Assembly (NCBI RefSeq): GCF_022113815.1
Contig: NZ_SGOM01000001.1
Location: forward strand, 434,001 to 498,000
Reading direction: 5' to 3'
Length of the DNA stretch: 64,000 bases
Source of the DNA: Vibrio cincinnatiensis
Lineage (GTDB): Bacteria; Pseudomonadota; Gammaproteobacteria; Enterobacterales; Vibrionaceae
Of this stretch, positions 36,019 through 46,316 are shown piece after piece. The notes under the pieces are model-generated. The model did no database searches. It saw only the letters and a list, made by a program, of their open reading frames with translations, and had not been told where the DNA came from. Position numbers and translations under genes: made by a program. Positions within the stretch are counted from its first letter, which is position 1. Each line of letters opens with the position of its first letter.

Positions 36019-37275
36019 TTAATAAGAGGCTACAGCCGTAAGAGGGGCTTGTTTTATACAGTTCCTTCCCGAATTTTTGGCTTTATACAAAGCTTCATCC
36101 GCCAGTTTTAATGCTCGTCTTGGGTCTTTTTCAATACTGCTGTCACAAATGCCGATACTAACGGTAATGTTGACCGATGTTTTCTTCTCATTGCTTCGTT
36201 TTTTCATTCCCGCACGCTGGCTTTTAGGGCGTTCTTCAATATTGCGTACGATAAGATCATATTGCTCAATATCATTACGTAACCACTCTAAAGACTCTTG
36301 TGCTTGAGCAACATTTTTCCCTTTGAACAAAATGGTAAATTCCTCTCCACCATAACGATAAACATGGCCTCTACCGGGAATATGTCGTAACCGACTTGCG
36401 ACAAGCTTGAGAACATCGTCACCAGTATCATGGCCAAAGTTATCGTTGAAGGTTTTAAAGTGATCAATATCTAACATGGCTACGGTAAATTTTCGGCCTA
36501 ATCTCTGTAGGTCGAGGTCTAAAGCATACCGACCGGGTAGCTGGGTGAGACGATCTTTAAATGCCAGTTCATGCCCGACAGAAAGCAGATACAAGAGTAG
36601 GAGAATGCCTGCTAATGAGAACATCGTGCTAGAAATATAAGGGACATGGAAAAAAATAAAGGTATTAGTAATTAATAATACCGAGGTGTACGTCACTGCA
36701 TCCATAAGGCGATTTCTCGTCAGCAGTAAAATGGCACAAACTCCAACAATAGAAGCAAGATAAAGAATGACGATCACGGGCAAACGGGACAGCCTTGGCT
36801 CGGAATACAGTAGCCCCTCATTTAGCCCTGAAAACCCTTCAGAATCAAAGTGCACAACAATCAAGCCACTCCATAGGGTAAAGAACGCTAATATACTAAG
36901 GTATAATGCAAACCCTTTACTGATGAGTCCTTCATTATTAAATGCATAGCTAATCAGGCAAGCAACCGGTAGTAATACCGCTAATAGAGATAATTCAAGT
37001 AATGTTGATCCCATCGTAAGCGGGGTTTGTAAGCGACATTGAATAACCCAATAGCTGATCAGCATAGTAGAGGCGATCATCGCAATGCGGCTCTGTTTAA
37101 AGAGATGGGCAACCGCAATGGCGGCAGAAAAGAGCACATAAGGCAATGTTCCTGCAAAACCACTGTTGGTACGGCTGACGAGAATTACGTTATTCATTCC
37201 TATCCATACTGTGATCAGTAAGAGAAGCGGAAAAGCAAAACGAAACCAAGACGAGGAGGTAAAACCCGTTAACAT
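36019..37275 (-). CDS. Diguanylate cyclase with N-terminal multi-span membrane sensor
   Basis: A 418-residue protein with about seven to eight hydrophobic segments in residues 10-230, followed by a GGDEF domain (residues about 235-405) with LTQLPGRYALD, MLDIDHFKTFNDNFGHDTGD and the active loop RYGGEEF, so it should make cyclic di-GMP. The inhibitory RxxD motif usually found five residues before the loop is missing (the sequence there is HIPGRGHVYRYGGEEF). The membrane part is of unknown ligand. It is monocistronic. Confidence 0.9.
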   Translation of the reverse strand: MLTGFTSSSWFRFAFPLLLLITVWIGMNNVILVSRTNSGFAGTLPYVLFSAAIAVAHLFKQSRIAMIASTMLISYWVIQCRLQTPLTMGSTLLELSLLAVLLPVACLISYAFNNEGLISKGFALYLSILAFFTLWSGLIVVHFDSEGFSGLNEGLLYSEPRLSRLPVIVILYLASIVGVCAILLLTRNRLMDAVTYTSVLLITNTFIFFHVPYISSTMFSLAGILLLLYLLSVGHELAFKDRLTQLPGRYALDLDLQRLGRKFTVAMLDIDHFKTFNDNFGHDTGDDVLKLVASRLRHIPGRGHVYRYGGEEFTILFKGKNVAQAQESLEWLRNDIEQYDLIVRNIEERPKSQRAGMKKRSNEKKTSVNITVSIGICDSSIEKDPRRALKLADEALYKAKNSGRNCIKQAPLTAVASY

Positions 37276-37557
37276 GTTTTATTTATAAACCATTTACTGT
37301 GATTACGTAGAGATACAAATTAAACGTCATGAAAAAGAGATAAATGACTTTACCCCTCACTAAATATAAGGATACGTTGATTTCATCAATTGCCAAGCTT
37401 TTGCTAAACTAAACACGAGAATCACCGTGTCGTTTTAGTAGAAAATGCCAATCTTAGCTCTCATTGCCAACCTTCTTGCTGAAGTGTAACAGGCTTTCTG
37501 TATCACAAGTGAGATAAAGTCGTTTTGTCTGCTATGAAATGATGAGGAGTTCAGCTT

Positions 37558-37935
37558 ATGCAACTGAACATGGAAGTCCATAATTATATGGAAACATTAG
37601 TTGGGCAAGTGCTTGCCCAAGAACCGTATGTCTCACATTATAATAATGATCAACTGGCTGATTTAGCTTGTTTGGCTTTAAATCAAATTCGGCCAGTATA
37701 CATTCGTTTTGATATTGATTTTTTGTCGTCATTACCAGAAGAGCGTTTAGTCGTCTTAAAACAGCGGGCAATCGCTGCGGTTGAAGCGGCTGAACCGATG
37801 ATCATTGATGATCGTCGAACCGAACGTGACATGGTGACACCGGTTACATATGGAAAACGTATCGTTGATGAAGAGGTGGCTCTAGAATGGTATGAAACCC
37901 CTATTATGGGCCATAAAGTGATGGAAAAGGAGTAG
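37558..37935 (+). CDS. ComFB-family (late competence) protein
   Basis: A 125-residue cytoplasmic protein with the ComFB domain (MEVHNYMETLVGQVLAQEP, then LACLALNQIRPVYIRFDIDFLSSLPEER). Some ComFB-like proteins from other bacteria are reported to bind cyclic di-nucleotides. It lies opposite a diguanylate cyclase, a neighbourhood that would fit, but nothing shows a link. It is followed two bases later by a HlyU-family gene, so the two are likely co-transcribed. Confidence 0.85.
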   Translation: MQLNMEVHNYMETLVGQVLAQEPYVSHYNNDQLADLACLALNQIRPVYIRFDIDFLSSLPEERLVVLKQRAIAAVEAAEPMIIDDRRTERDMVTPVTYGKRIVDEEVALEWYETPIMGHKVMEKE

Positions 37936-37937
37936 TT

Positions 37938-38216
37938 GTGGGATTATTTTCACGTGTGTTTGGCAGTCAATCAAAAAAGACGAAAGAAGAAGATCAACCA
38001 GTTGAATATAAAGGTTTTTTAATCTATCAGGAACCGATTAATGAACACGGTCAGTATCGTGTTGCAGGCCGAATAACTCAAGAAGTGGAGGGGGTGTGGA
38101 AAGTGCATCGTTTTATCCGTTCTGATCTCCTTTCCAATGAAACAGAAGCCAAAGAACTTATGCTCAATAAAGCACAGCTCTATATTGACCAGATGAGAGG
38201 AGAAATCTTCGAATAA
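37938..38216 (+). CDS. HlyU-family (PF10115) protein
   Basis: A 92-residue protein with the PF10115 pattern (VEYKGFLIYQEPINEHGQYRVAGRI, then HRFIRSDLLSNETEAKEL). Although the family is named HlyU, it has no visible winged helix and differs from the ArsR-type HlyU activator of Vibrio cholerae. It starts with GTG just after the ComFB stop, indicating co-translation. Function is unclear. A strong terminator follows. Confidence 0.82.
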   Translation: MGLFSRVFGSQSKKTKEEDQPVEYKGFLIYQEPINEHGQYRVAGRITQEVEGVWKVHRFIRSDLLSNETEAKELMLNKAQLYIDQMRGEIFE

Positions 38217-38246
38217 TTCGCCAAGTCGTTGACAGAAATCATAAAT

Positions 38247-38282
38247 AAAAGAACCGTAAGTCGATATGCTTACGGTTCTTTT
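38247..38282 (+). terminator. Terminator after the HlyU-family gene
   Basis: A perfect 14-base-pair stem (AAAAGAACCGTAAG and complement) with an eight-base loop, ending in a T run. The same hairpin has a T run on the minus strand, but no minus gene lies there. Confidence 0.85.
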
Positions 38283-38497
38283 ATTTATTTGCGTACTTTG
38301 CAAAAACCTGTTTTTCTCTGTCACGACTTGTGTAGATTTGCTATCTTATCTGACTTAATGCAAGTTAGATGTTTAAAAACAGCAAATTCGAATCCGTCTT
38401 TCACTAAATACTGAGCCTGAGGTGATTCATGTTATCAGTTTTTAGGGCAAGCAGATAAGAACAGAATAATCATTGTGCCAATAGTCAAGGAACTGCT

Positions 38498-40042
38498 ATG
38501 CAAATTGGTGTACCAAAAGAAATACTCGCAGGAGAAACGCGAGTCGCTGCTTCACCGTCATCGGTCGAACAGCTAATAAAATTAGGTTTTGAGGTCGTCA
38601 TTGAATCTCAAGCAGGCCTTTTAGCGAGTTTTGAAGATTCTGCTTTTCAAGCAGCAGGAGCAACAATTGCTGATAAAGAGCAAGTGTGGAATTCAGAACT
38701 GATTTTAAAAGTCAATGCGCCTGTTAGTAATGATGAAATTGACGAAATTTCTTTGCTCAAGGATGGGGCCACACTGATTAGCTTTATCTGGCCAGCACAA
38801 CAAACTGAATTGATGGAAAAACTTTCCAGCAAGAATATTAACGTACTTGCGATGGACTGCGTTCCACGAATTTCTCGTGCTCAAGCTTTAGATGCATTGT
38901 CGTCAATGGCAAACATTGCAGGATATCGAGCTGTCGTTGAAGCCGCTCATGAATTTGGCCGTTTCTTTACTGGACAAATCACCGCTGCGGGGAAAGTGCC
39001 ACCAGCCAAAGTATTTGTTGCTGGTGCAGGTGTTGCCGGCCTTGCTGCTATTGGTGCTGCTGGAAGTTTAGGCGCGATTGTACGTGCATTTGATGTGCGA
39101 CCTGAAGTCAAAGAGCAAGTACAGTCCATGGGGGCTGACTTCTTAGAAGTTGACTACCAAGAAGCCGCGGGATCTGGCGATGGTTATGCTAAAGAGATGT
39201 CTGACGACTTTAATCGCAAAGCGGCTGAGCTTTATGCTGAGCAAGCAAAAGATGTCGACATTATCATTACGACCGCATTAATCCCCGGTAGACCGGCACC
39301 TAAGCTCATTACCAAAGACATGGTTGATAGCATGAAAGCGGGTAGTGTGATCGTTGACTTAGCGGCTGCGAATGGCGGTAACTGTGAATACACGGTAAAA
39401 GACCAAGTGTTTGTGACCGAAAATGGCGTCAAAGTGATTGGCTATACCGATATGGTTGGGCGCTTACCGACTCAATCTTCACAGCTCTATGCAACAAACT
39501 TAGTTAACTTACTTAAACTACTTTGCAAAGAGAAAGACGGTAATATTCATATTGATTTTGATGACGTGGTATTACGCGGCGTCACAGTGGTGAAACAGGG
39601 TGAAATTACTTGGCCTGCGCCACCAATTCAAGTCTCTGCACAGCCTCAGCAGGCACAAGCAAAACCTGTGGTAGAAAAACCGAAAGCTGAGCCTACCTCT
39701 CCGATCAAGAAGTTGGCAGCATTGGCCGTTGGTGTTGGTGCTTTTGCTTGGGTTGCCTCAGTGGCTCCTGCCGCATTTTTAGGTCATTTTACGGTTTTTG
39801 TTTTGGCCTGTGTGGTTGGGTATTACGTGGTTTGGAACGTAACGCATTCTTTGCATACTCCACTAATGTCGGTAACGAATGCTATCTCAGGTATCATTGT
39901 CGTTGGGGCATTATTACAAATTGGTCAAGGAAATGGCATTGTTACCGCCTTGGCATTTATTGCTGTTTTAATTGCAAGTATCAACATCTTTGGTGGCTTT
40001 ACGGTAACCAAACGTATGCTTGAAATGTTCCGTAAAGACTAA
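38498..40042 (+). CDS. pntA: NAD(P) transhydrogenase subunit alpha
   Basis: A 514-residue protein of typical PntA length. It has an NAD(H)-binding domain I ([17 protein letters not shown] at the start, [22 protein letters not shown]ossmann motif at about 170-191), a proline- and lysine-rich linker (about 385-400) and four C-terminal membrane segments. With PntB it couples hydride transfer between NADH and NADP+ to proton movement across the inner membrane. It is 11 bases from pntB. Confidence 0.96.
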   Translation: MQIGVPKEILAGETRVAASPSSVEQLIKLGFEVVIESQAGLLASFEDSAFQAAGATIADKEQVWNSELILKVNAPVSNDEIDEISLLKDGATLISFIWPAQQTELMEKLSSKNINVLAMDCVPRISRAQALDALSSMANIAGYRAVVEAAHEFGRFFTGQITAAGKVPPAKVFVAGAGVAGLAAIGAAGSLGAIVRAFDVRPEVKEQVQSMGADFLEVDYQEAAGSGDGYAKEMSDDFNRKAAELYAEQAKDVDIIITTALIPGRPAPKLITKDMVDSMKAGSVIVDLAAANGGNCEYTVKDQVFVTENGVKVIGYTDMVGRLPTQSSQLYATNLVNLLKLLCKEKDGNIHIDFDDVVLRGVTVVKQGEITWPAPPIQVSAQPQQAQAKPVVEKPKAEPTSPIKKLAALAVGVGAFAWVASVAPAAFLGHFTVFVLACVVGYYVVWNVTHSLHTPLMSVTNAISGIIVVGALLQIGQGNGIVTALAFIAVLIASINIFGGFTVTKRMLEMFRKD

Positions 40043-40053
40043 GGGAGTTCACA

Positions 40054-41430
40054 ATGTCTGCAGGATTAGTACACGCGGCTTATATTGTGGCTGCTCTATT
40101 TTTTATTTTGAGTTTGGCGGGCTTATCAAAGCAAGAATCAGCAAAAGCAGGGAATTACTATGGTATTGCGGGTATGGCAATTGCTTTACTTGCAACTATT
40201 TTTAGCCCAGATGCTCAAGGGTTAAGCTGGATTTTACTTGCGATGGTCATCGGTGCGGCGATGGGTATCCACTTAGCAAAGAAAGTCGAAATGACCCAAA
40301 TGCCTGAGTTGGTAGCAATGTTGCACAGCTTTGTTGGTATGGCGGCAGTATTGGTGGGCTACAATAGCTTACTGGATGCCCCTCTGGTTGCCACTCATGC
40401 TGAACATGTTATCCACCTTGTTGAAGTCTTTCTTGGTGTATTCATTGGTGCGGTTACCTTTACGGGTTCTATCGTTGCTTTTGGTAAGTTGCGTGGAACG
40501 ATTAATTCATCACCACTTAACTTGCCACATAAACACAAGTTAAACCTTGCAGCACTGGTTGTATCCGCTTTCTTACTAATCAATTTCTTGAATACTGATG
40601 GGGGGCTATTCCCCTTGATCGTAATGACAGTTATTGCTTTAGTTTTTGGTTACCACTTAGTTGCCTCTATCGGTGGCGCAGATATGCCAGTGGTTGTTTC
40701 CATGTTGAACTCTTACTCAGGCTGGGCAGCAGCTGCCGCTGGGTTTATGCTGGCTAATGATCTCTTAATTGTTACCGGTGCTTTAGTCGGTTCTTCAGGT
40801 GCTATCTTGTCTTATATCATGTGTAAGGCAATGAACCGCTCATTTATCAGTGTAATTGCGGGGGGATTTGGTCAAGAAATCGTAATTAATTCGGATGAAG
40901 AGCAAGGTGAATACCGTGAGATGAATGCAGAAGATGTTGCCGATATGCTGAAAAATTCCAGTTCGGTAATCATCACTCCTGGATATGGTATGGCGGTGGC
41001 TCAGGCACAATATCCGGTCTATGAAATTACCGAAAAACTCCGTGCGCATGGTGTGAAAGTTCGCTTTGGTATTCACCCTGTTGCTGGTCGGTTACCGGGT
41101 CACATGAACGTACTCTTAGCTGAGGCAAAAGTCCCTTATGATATCGTGCTAGAAATGGACGAAATCAATGATGACTTTTCCGATACGGATACAGTTCTCG
41201 TGATTGGTGCAAATGACACGGTAAACCCTGCTGCACTAGAAGATCCCAATAGCCCAATTGCGGGTATGCCCGTTTTAGAAGTTTGGCATGCTAAAAATGT
41301 GATTGTCTTTAAACGTTCAATGAATACTGGCTATGCTGGTGTACAAAACCCACTGTTCTTTAAAGAAAACACCTATATGTTATTTGGTGATGCAAAAGAG
41401 AGTGTAGACTCAATATCTAAAGCATTGTAA
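40054..41430 (+). CDS. pntB: NAD(P) transhydrogenase subunit beta
   Basis: A 458-residue protein with about nine membrane segments and a C-terminal NADP(H)-binding domain III ([21 protein letters not shown], then [27 protein letters not shown] and [14 protein letters not shown]). Length and motifs match PntB. It is the second gene of pntAB. A terminator follows before vxrA. In Vibrio cholerae pntAB is also next to vxrABCDE, as I recall. Confidence 0.96.
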   Translation: MSAGLVHAAYIVAALFFILSLAGLSKQESAKAGNYYGIAGMAIALLATIFSPDAQGLSWILLAMVIGAAMGIHLAKKVEMTQMPELVAMLHSFVGMAAVLVGYNSLLDAPLVATHAEHVIHLVEVFLGVFIGAVTFTGSIVAFGKLRGTINSSPLNLPHKHKLNLAALVVSAFLLINFLNTDGGLFPLIVMTVIALVFGYHLVASIGGADMPVVVSMLNSYSGWAAAAAGFMLANDLLIVTGALVGSSGAILSYIMCKAMNRSFISVIAGGFGQEIVINSDEEQGEYREMNAEDVADMLKNSSSVIITPGYGMAVAQAQYPVYEITEKLRAHGVKVRFGIHPVAGRLPGHMNVLLAEAKVPYDIVLEMDEINDDFSDTDTVLVIGANDTVNPAALEDPNSPIAGMPVLEVWHAKNVIVFKRSMNTGYAGVQNPLFFKENTYMLFGDAKESVDSISKAL

Positions 41431-41454
41431 TCTTCGTCTTTAGGTTCTACTAAG

Positions 41455-41474
41455 AAGCCAGCATTTGCTGGCTT
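41455..41474 (+). terminator. Terminator between pntB and vxrA
   Basis: AAGCCAGCA and TGCTGGCTT form a nine-base-pair stem with a very short loop, followed by TATTCGTTTTGG. It separates pntAB from the vxr cluster. Confidence 0.65.
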
Positions 41475-41590
41475 TATTCGTTTTGGATATGGCCCAATTT
41501 CTTTTGACGATAGCTCGGTCTATTATTGACAGTGATATAACAAGAACACTATATATCCATTGGATAATTAATCTCCATTTTTGGGGTTTT

Positions 41591-43069
41591 ATGATCAAAC
41601 GAACATTAACATTGGCTACTGCTATTATTCGCTCCCTCATTTTTTTATGGGTGACCGCCTCAGTTTTTCCGGTTTATGCCGATTCATTGCCGGAGCGAAT
41701 CGATCAGTTTGTTTCATCGTTTGATTATCAAACTGCCGTGGTAACTTATGATATTCGTAGTATCCAGAAAGAGTATCCCACTCGGTTATTGATTCACGAA
41801 ACGATGTTACCTCAGACTTCGGCTTATCCTTTAAAGGATATCCAGTTACTGTATCGGTTGGCTGAAAATTGTTCAGGAAATTTGCCTCTTAACCCTTTAG
41901 TGACGGAGCCGTTGGTTTTTACTCGAGCACTCTGTAAAGGTACACAATTACCGATACGCTGGTTTGCTCGAAGTGCATTAATTCACCCTGGTGGTGGAAC
42001 CTATGCGGCGCGTTATGCGGAAGCTTATCCTGACATGTTCACTGAACTTGAACCATTTATGCATATTCAAGAACGACCAAAAGCGACCGAAGAAAGCCTG
42101 CTTGGACGTCTTCAGCACATGGATGAAGAGACGATGAGCGCACTGATTTCAGGCTCAGTCATGTTTAGTGATGGGACACTGTACTGGCTCAGAAAGGGTG
42201 ATAAGTATCATCTATTTGAAGAGAGCGCTTGGCAGCAAAATGCGGGTAAAGCTGGATTATCTTTTACCTTAGCAAGCAATGACACTACCTGTTTTGTTCA
42301 ACGTGGGAACTTATGCTGGGATATTGAAGATCATTCAGATCTCTTACGCATTAGTATGGTGATATTGGTCATTGCCAACATCTTGCTAGTGATTGGATGG
42401 TCAATCTACCGATGGAATTCCAAACGACAAGATATGAAAAGTCGGATGCTCATTTTACAGATTCTCACTCATGAGCTGAGAACTCCGATTGCCAGCTTGT
42501 CGTTAACGGTTGAAGGTTTTCGCCGTGAGTTTGAACATTTACCTGAATCTGTATACGATGAGTTTCGTCGACTCTGTGAAGATTCTCGTCGATTAAGGCA
42601 GTTAGCCGAAGCGAGTAAAGATTATCTGCAATCGGATAACAAACCACTGGCAACCGACTGGGTTCCTTCTGTTGCTGAGTGGTTAGAATATAAAGTAGAA
42701 GAAGAATTTGTAGAACCGATTGAGTTTATTATTAACCAAGACATAGCTGCGAAATTAAATGTTTATTGGCTTGGAACTTGTGTGGATAATTTAATCCGCA
42801 ATGCGGTCAAATATGGCGTTACCCCCGTGACGTTAGAAGTTTTAACACAACCGAACTCAGTTATTATTAAGGTTACTGACCAAGGGACACTTACAAATAA
42901 AGATTGGCGTCATTTACGCAAGCCATTTGTTAGCAAAAGTGGCTTAGGACTTGGCTTAACTATAGTAGAATCGATGGTTGGAAGAATGGGGGGATCGATG
43001 ACCCTTATTGGACCACCGACCACTTTTATATTGGAGATACCCTGTGAAACAGACATTGCTTCTCGTTGA
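41591..43069 (+). CDS. vxrA: Sensor histidine kinase VxrA (VbrK-like)
   Basis: A 492-residue membrane kinase. The signal/first membrane segment (residues 5-28) is followed by a periplasmic sensor to about residue 255 (with four cysteines), a second membrane segment (about 258-278, RISMVILVIANILLVIGWSI), the HisKA motif LTHELRTPIASLSL, an N box DNLIRNAVKYG and G boxes KSGLGLGLTIVESMVG. This family detects cell-wall damage or beta-lactams and controls type VI secretion and envelope genes in Vibrio. I choose the ATG at 41591; the longer frame from 41465 begins inside the pntB terminator. Confidence 0.9.
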   Translation: MIKRTLTLATAIIRSLIFLWVTASVFPVYADSLPERIDQFVSSFDYQTAVVTYDIRSIQKEYPTRLLIHETMLPQTSAYPLKDIQLLYRLAENCSGNLPLNPLVTEPLVFTRALCKGTQLPIRWFARSALIHPGGGTYAARYAEAYPDMFTELEPFMHIQERPKATEESLLGRLQHMDEETMSALISGSVMFSDGTLYWLRKGDKYHLFEESAWQQNAGKAGLSFTLASNDTTCFVQRGNLCWDIEDHSDLLRISMVILVIANILLVIGWSIYRWNSKRQDMKSRMLILQILTHELRTPIASLSLTVEGFRREFEHLPESVYDEFRRLCEDSRRLRQLAEASKDYLQSDNKPLATDWVPSVAEWLEYKVEEEFVEPIEFIINQDIAAKLNVYWLGTCVDNLIRNAVKYGVTPVTLEVLTQPNSVIIKVTDQGTLTNKDWRHLRKPFVSKSGLGLGLTIVESMVGRMGGSMTLIGPPTTFILEIPCETDIASR

Positions 43070-43703
43070 AGATGATAAAAACCTCGCTGACGGATTATTA
43101 GTTAGCTTGGAGCAAGCAGGATATGACTGTTTACATGCAGAAACCATTGCAACTGTAAAACAACATTGGGAAAAAGCAGATTTAGTGATTTTGGATCGCC
43201 AATTACCCGACGGTGACTCTGTGCAGCATATGGCTGAATGGAAAAAGATCAAAGATGTTCCGGTTATCTTACTAACAGCACTTGTTACGGTTAAAGATAA
43301 AGTAACGGGCCTTGATGCTGGAGCCAATGATTACTTAACCAAACCCTTTGCCGAAGCCGAGCTATTCGCCAGAATAAGAGCACAGCTTCGCTCCCCTGAT
43401 AGCGATGAGCATGATGATAGCAAAGTTATTACCCCCAATTTGGTTATTGATAAAGCCACCAGAGAAGTGTTTTTCAACGAGCAAGCGGTTACCTTAACCC
43501 GAACTGAGTTTGATTTATTGCTATTTTTGGCCAGTAATTTAGGCCGAGTTTTTACTCGTGATGAACTTCTTGATCATGTATGGGGATATAATCATTTTCC
43601 AACCACGCGTACGGTTGATACGCATGTTCTGCAACTACGCCAAAAGCTTCCAGGATTAGAAATTGAAACTTTGCGTGGTGTGGGATACAAAATGAAAGCC
43701 TAA
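43044..43703 (+). CDS. vxrB: Response regulator VxrB (VbrR-like)
   Basis: A 219-residue OmpR-type regulator. The receiver domain has the acidic pair EDD, the phospho-acceptor in LVILDRQLPDGDS (about residue 53), TALVT and KPF. The C-terminal winged helix includes TRTEFDLLLFLASNLGRVFTR and RTVDTHVLQLRQKL. I choose the GTG start at 43044 because TTGGAGA lies eight bases upstream. It overlaps the vxrA end by 26 bases. It works with VxrA to regulate wall-stress genes. Confidence 0.9.
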   Translation: MKQTLLLVEDDKNLADGLLVSLEQAGYDCLHAETIATVKQHWEKADLVILDRQLPDGDSVQHMAEWKKIKDVPVILLTALVTVKDKVTGLDAGANDYLTKPFAEAELFARIRAQLRSPDSDEHDDSKVITPNLVIDKATREVFFNEQAVTLTRTEFDLLLFLASNLGRVFTRDELLDHVWGYNHFPTTRTVDTHVLQLRQKLPGLEIETLRGVGYKMKA

Positions 43704-43707
43704 TTTC

Positions 43708-44583
43708 ATGCAAAAAAAAGCATTGATTCTGGGCACGTTACTTAGCGTGCCTTTTCAGCTTCATAGTAGTGATTGGTTTGAAACGAATACACCTTTGACT
43801 CAAGCTCATCAAAATCTATTGACCAATGATCTTGAAAGCATGTTTGCTTCTTTGGTTGAAGTCTGGCAATTAGAACAAAACAAAAATACTCAAACTCATC
43901 TAAATGATTTATTACTTCAATCACTCTCGGTTGATTGTGGAAAAAGCTTAAGTAGTAAACCTTTTCCTGAGTGGATCAAATCTGTCACCATTACGAATGT
44001 TGATATTCAAAGCCCTGGCCGAGATGCCTATCAGGTATTAGTAGAAGCACAAACGAGTAAAGAACTTGCCAATGTTAAACTGACTCAATGGGTTGAGAAA
44101 CCACTGTCTAGCGATGTGTTATTTAATCTAAAAGGTGACGATGTCACTAGTGATTGGAGAACGTATCTCAAACGCTATAATTTAAATACCAAATTATCGA
44201 TCGGATTATATCGGTTAGATATCACAGCAAGTGATCAAACTTCTTGGAGTTCATGGATAATCTTTGGTGATCCTAAAGCAAAACAAACGGTACGCTGGGC
44301 ATCAAAAGATCAGTGGGTTGTGGAAAAAAATGCATTGTTGAATCGATACTGTCCATTACCAAAACTGAATGTGTCGGTTTTTGATTATGTAGAGAATGAA
44401 TATAAAGAAATCTGGACCAAAAGCTACGAATCTGACTATCCGACAGAGCTTGAACTAACAAATTTAGCCTCAGATCGCTATGTTCTTGCGGTATCCATGA
44501 CACATCAACGTTGGCAGGGAGCGATAACCATAGAGCAAGCTCAAGTTATCAGTAAGACATATAATGTTTCACTAGAGGAATAG
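43708..44583 (+). CDS. vxrC: VxrC, DUF2861 family
   Basis: A 291-residue protein with an N-terminal signal peptide (KKALILGTLLSVPFQLHS, cleavage near residue 19-21) and no further membrane segments, so periplasmic or outer-surface. DUF2861 has no known activity. It follows vxrB by four bases and is part of the vxr operon. Two cysteines (near residues 76 and 216) could form a disulfide. Confidence 0.85.
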   Translation: MQKKALILGTLLSVPFQLHSSDWFETNTPLTQAHQNLLTNDLESMFASLVEVWQLEQNKNTQTHLNDLLLQSLSVDCGKSLSSKPFPEWIKSVTITNVDIQSPGRDAYQVLVEAQTSKELANVKLTQWVEKPLSSDVLFNLKGDDVTSDWRTYLKRYNLNTKLSIGLYRLDITASDQTSWSSWIIFGDPKAKQTVRWASKDQWVVEKNALLNRYCPLPKLNVSVFDYVENEYKEIWTKSYESDYPTELELTNLASDRYVLAVSMTHQRWQGAITIEQAQVISKTYNVSLEE

Positions 44584-44641
44584 CTAAAGTTAATAGACAA
44601 TAGGCCGCTAAAACAGAAAAGGAACGGACGGTTTATTTGGC

Positions 44642-45790
44642 ATGAAGTATAAAATTAACCTTTTAGCGTTATCTGTTACGCTAGCAGCAGGACATTCCTT
44701 TGCTGCAAACTACGCGATTGAAGCTCGCGGTGATGCTATGGGTGGTGTAGGGGTTGTCGCCGCTAACTATCTTACTGCTCCATTCTATAACCCAGCAATT
44801 GTTGCTATCTATCGACGTAGTGATGACGCAGGTATGATATTACCCAGTGTTGGCCTAACCTATAACGACCCCAATAAACTGGTTAAAGGTATTGATAATA
44901 TTGCGGATTTGATCAACAGCAGTGATTTATCAAAAGCGGGTGAGCTACAAGCGGCAATGGATGATATTGACGGTAGCGTACTGAACGCCAATATCGGTGG
45001 GGTGGTTGCTTTTGGAATCCCAAATCGCTATATCTCTGCCAATATTTTTGGCAAAGCCTATGTTGAGTCCTTTGCGTCGCCAGTCATTGCTGAAACTTGT
45101 CCAGATTCTCTGAATAGTGATGAATGTACGCTTGAAAAAGCAAAAAATAGTACCGTCCATGCGGTTTCCGTAGCTGTGACAGAAGTCGGAATATCATTAG
45201 CTAAGTATCAAACGGTATTGGGGCAGCATATGTCTTTTGGTATAAGCCCAAAGCTACAACGTATCCATACCTATGTTTACCAAGCTAGCTTCACCAACTA
45301 TGAGTTTAAAGACTTTTTGGATGACGGTACTGGTGAAACCACATTCAATATTGATGCTGGGGCACTGTGGTTTCATGGCCCTTATCGACTAGGTGTTTCT
45401 GCGAGCAACTTAGTGAGTCGAGACATACAAACCCGCAATATTGGCAGCGTACAATACGAATATCAGATTCGTCCCCAAGTAACATTTGGAGCGGGAATTG
45501 TCGCTGATTATTTTTCTCTCAGTGTTGATTATGATGTGAATACTGATAAGCGCTATAAAAACTTCGCGGATGATACTCAAATGATTAGAGTAGGCGGTGA
45601 AGTGGATATCATGCGACAGCTTAAACTCAGGGCAGGGTACAACAAAAACCTAGCTTATAGTGATTCAGAAGATACGGTAACCGCTGGAGTTGGGCTTTCT
45701 CCACTTGGCTTATTTCAATTAGACATTGGAGCGAGTTATACCAATGAAAAAGCAATGGGAGCCTATGTAAACTTCCTTGCGAGTTACTAA
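44642..45790 (+). CDS. vxrD: VxrD, TraF-like outer-membrane beta-barrel protein
   Basis: A 382-residue protein with a signal peptide (ending SFAANYAIEARGDAMGGVGV). The C-terminal part is rich in alternating aromatic/hydrophobic strands and ends ...YVNFLASY with the terminal aromatic residue typical of barrels. It resembles the conjugal transfer TraF-like family, often related to outer-membrane barrels with an N-terminal plug. It is encoded in the vxr cluster, 59 bases after vxrC. Confidence 0.82.
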   Translation: MKYKINLLALSVTLAAGHSFAANYAIEARGDAMGGVGVVAANYLTAPFYNPAIVAIYRRSDDAGMILPSVGLTYNDPNKLVKGIDNIADLINSSDLSKAGELQAAMDDIDGSVLNANIGGVVAFGIPNRYISANIFGKAYVESFASPVIAETCPDSLNSDECTLEKAKNSTVHAVSVAVTEVGISLAKYQTVLGQHMSFGISPKLQRIHTYVYQASFTNYEFKDFLDDGTGETTFNIDAGALWFHGPYRLGVSASNLVSRDIQTRNIGSVQYEYQIRPQVTFGAGIVADYFSLSVDYDVNTDKRYKNFADDTQMIRVGGEVDIMRQLKLRAGYNKNLAYSDSEDTVTAGVGLSPLGLFQLDIGASYTNEKAMGAYVNFLASY

Positions 45791-45808
45791 ATGAACCTCT
45801 ATAGTTTG

Positions 45809-45830
45809 GCTCCTTTATAGGAGCTTTTTT
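45809..45830 (+). promoter_or_regulatory. Terminator-like hairpin that contains the vxrE ribosome-binding site
   Basis: GCTCCT (45809-45814) pairs with AGGAGC (45819-45824) around a TTAT loop, followed by six T residues and immediately by the vxrE ATG at 45831. AGGAG in the right arm is the Shine-Dalgarno of vxrE, seven bases from the start. The hairpin could both end transcription after vxrD and hide the vxrE ribosome site. Confidence 0.7.
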
Positions 45831-45992
45831 ATGTTTGATGATTTACCAACTTTAACTCATGCAGAGCAACAAGCCGCTGTTGAACAAATTCAACAATTAA
45901 TGTCACAAGGTATGAGCACGGCACAAGCGATTAAAGTTGTTGCCGAACAGATACGATCTAAGCAATCTACCCCCTCTCAAAGCAAAGAATAA
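45831..45992 (+). CDS. vxrE: VxrE, UPF0181/YoaH-like small protein
   Basis: A 53-residue protein ([20 protein letters not shown], then [19 protein letters not shown]), clearly of the UPF0181/YoaH family, of unknown molecular function. It is the last gene of the vxr cluster, 40 bases after vxrD. Its ribosome site AGGAG lies in a terminator-like hairpin. A strong terminator follows. Confidence 0.85.
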   Translation: MFDDLPTLTHAEQQAAVEQIQQLMSQGMSTAQAIKVVAEQIRSKQSTPSQSKE

Positions 45993-46016
45993 ACAACTGA
46001 AAAGATAGAATAAAAT

Positions 46017-46040
46017 AGGGCGCAAAAGCGCTCTTTTTTT
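46017..46040 (+). terminator. Terminator of the vxr operon
   Basis: AGGGCGC pairs with GCGCTCT around an AAAA loop and is followed by seven T residues. It is the true end of the cluster. The following bases up to 46316 hold no gene that I can see. Confidence 0.9.
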
Positions 46041-46316
46041 GTTTTAAATAATGACGTTAAGCAATTAATTTATTTAAGTTTCAATTGGTTACGCTAGTAT
46101 AAAGTGCTAGTGATAAACCTGAATGGTTAGGTGAAAACAATGAGTTGTAATAAAATTACAAGTTAATTTGACCAGTCAAATTCAGCTAGTGGAATATTCT
46201 GAATTTAAACGCTGTCACGTTTTTGCTCGCTAAATCGTTAAAACAAGTGGCATTTATATATGAGAAGGAAGGACGGTACAGAAAACGTTTAAATAGAGAT
46301 ATATTAGATAAAGAAA

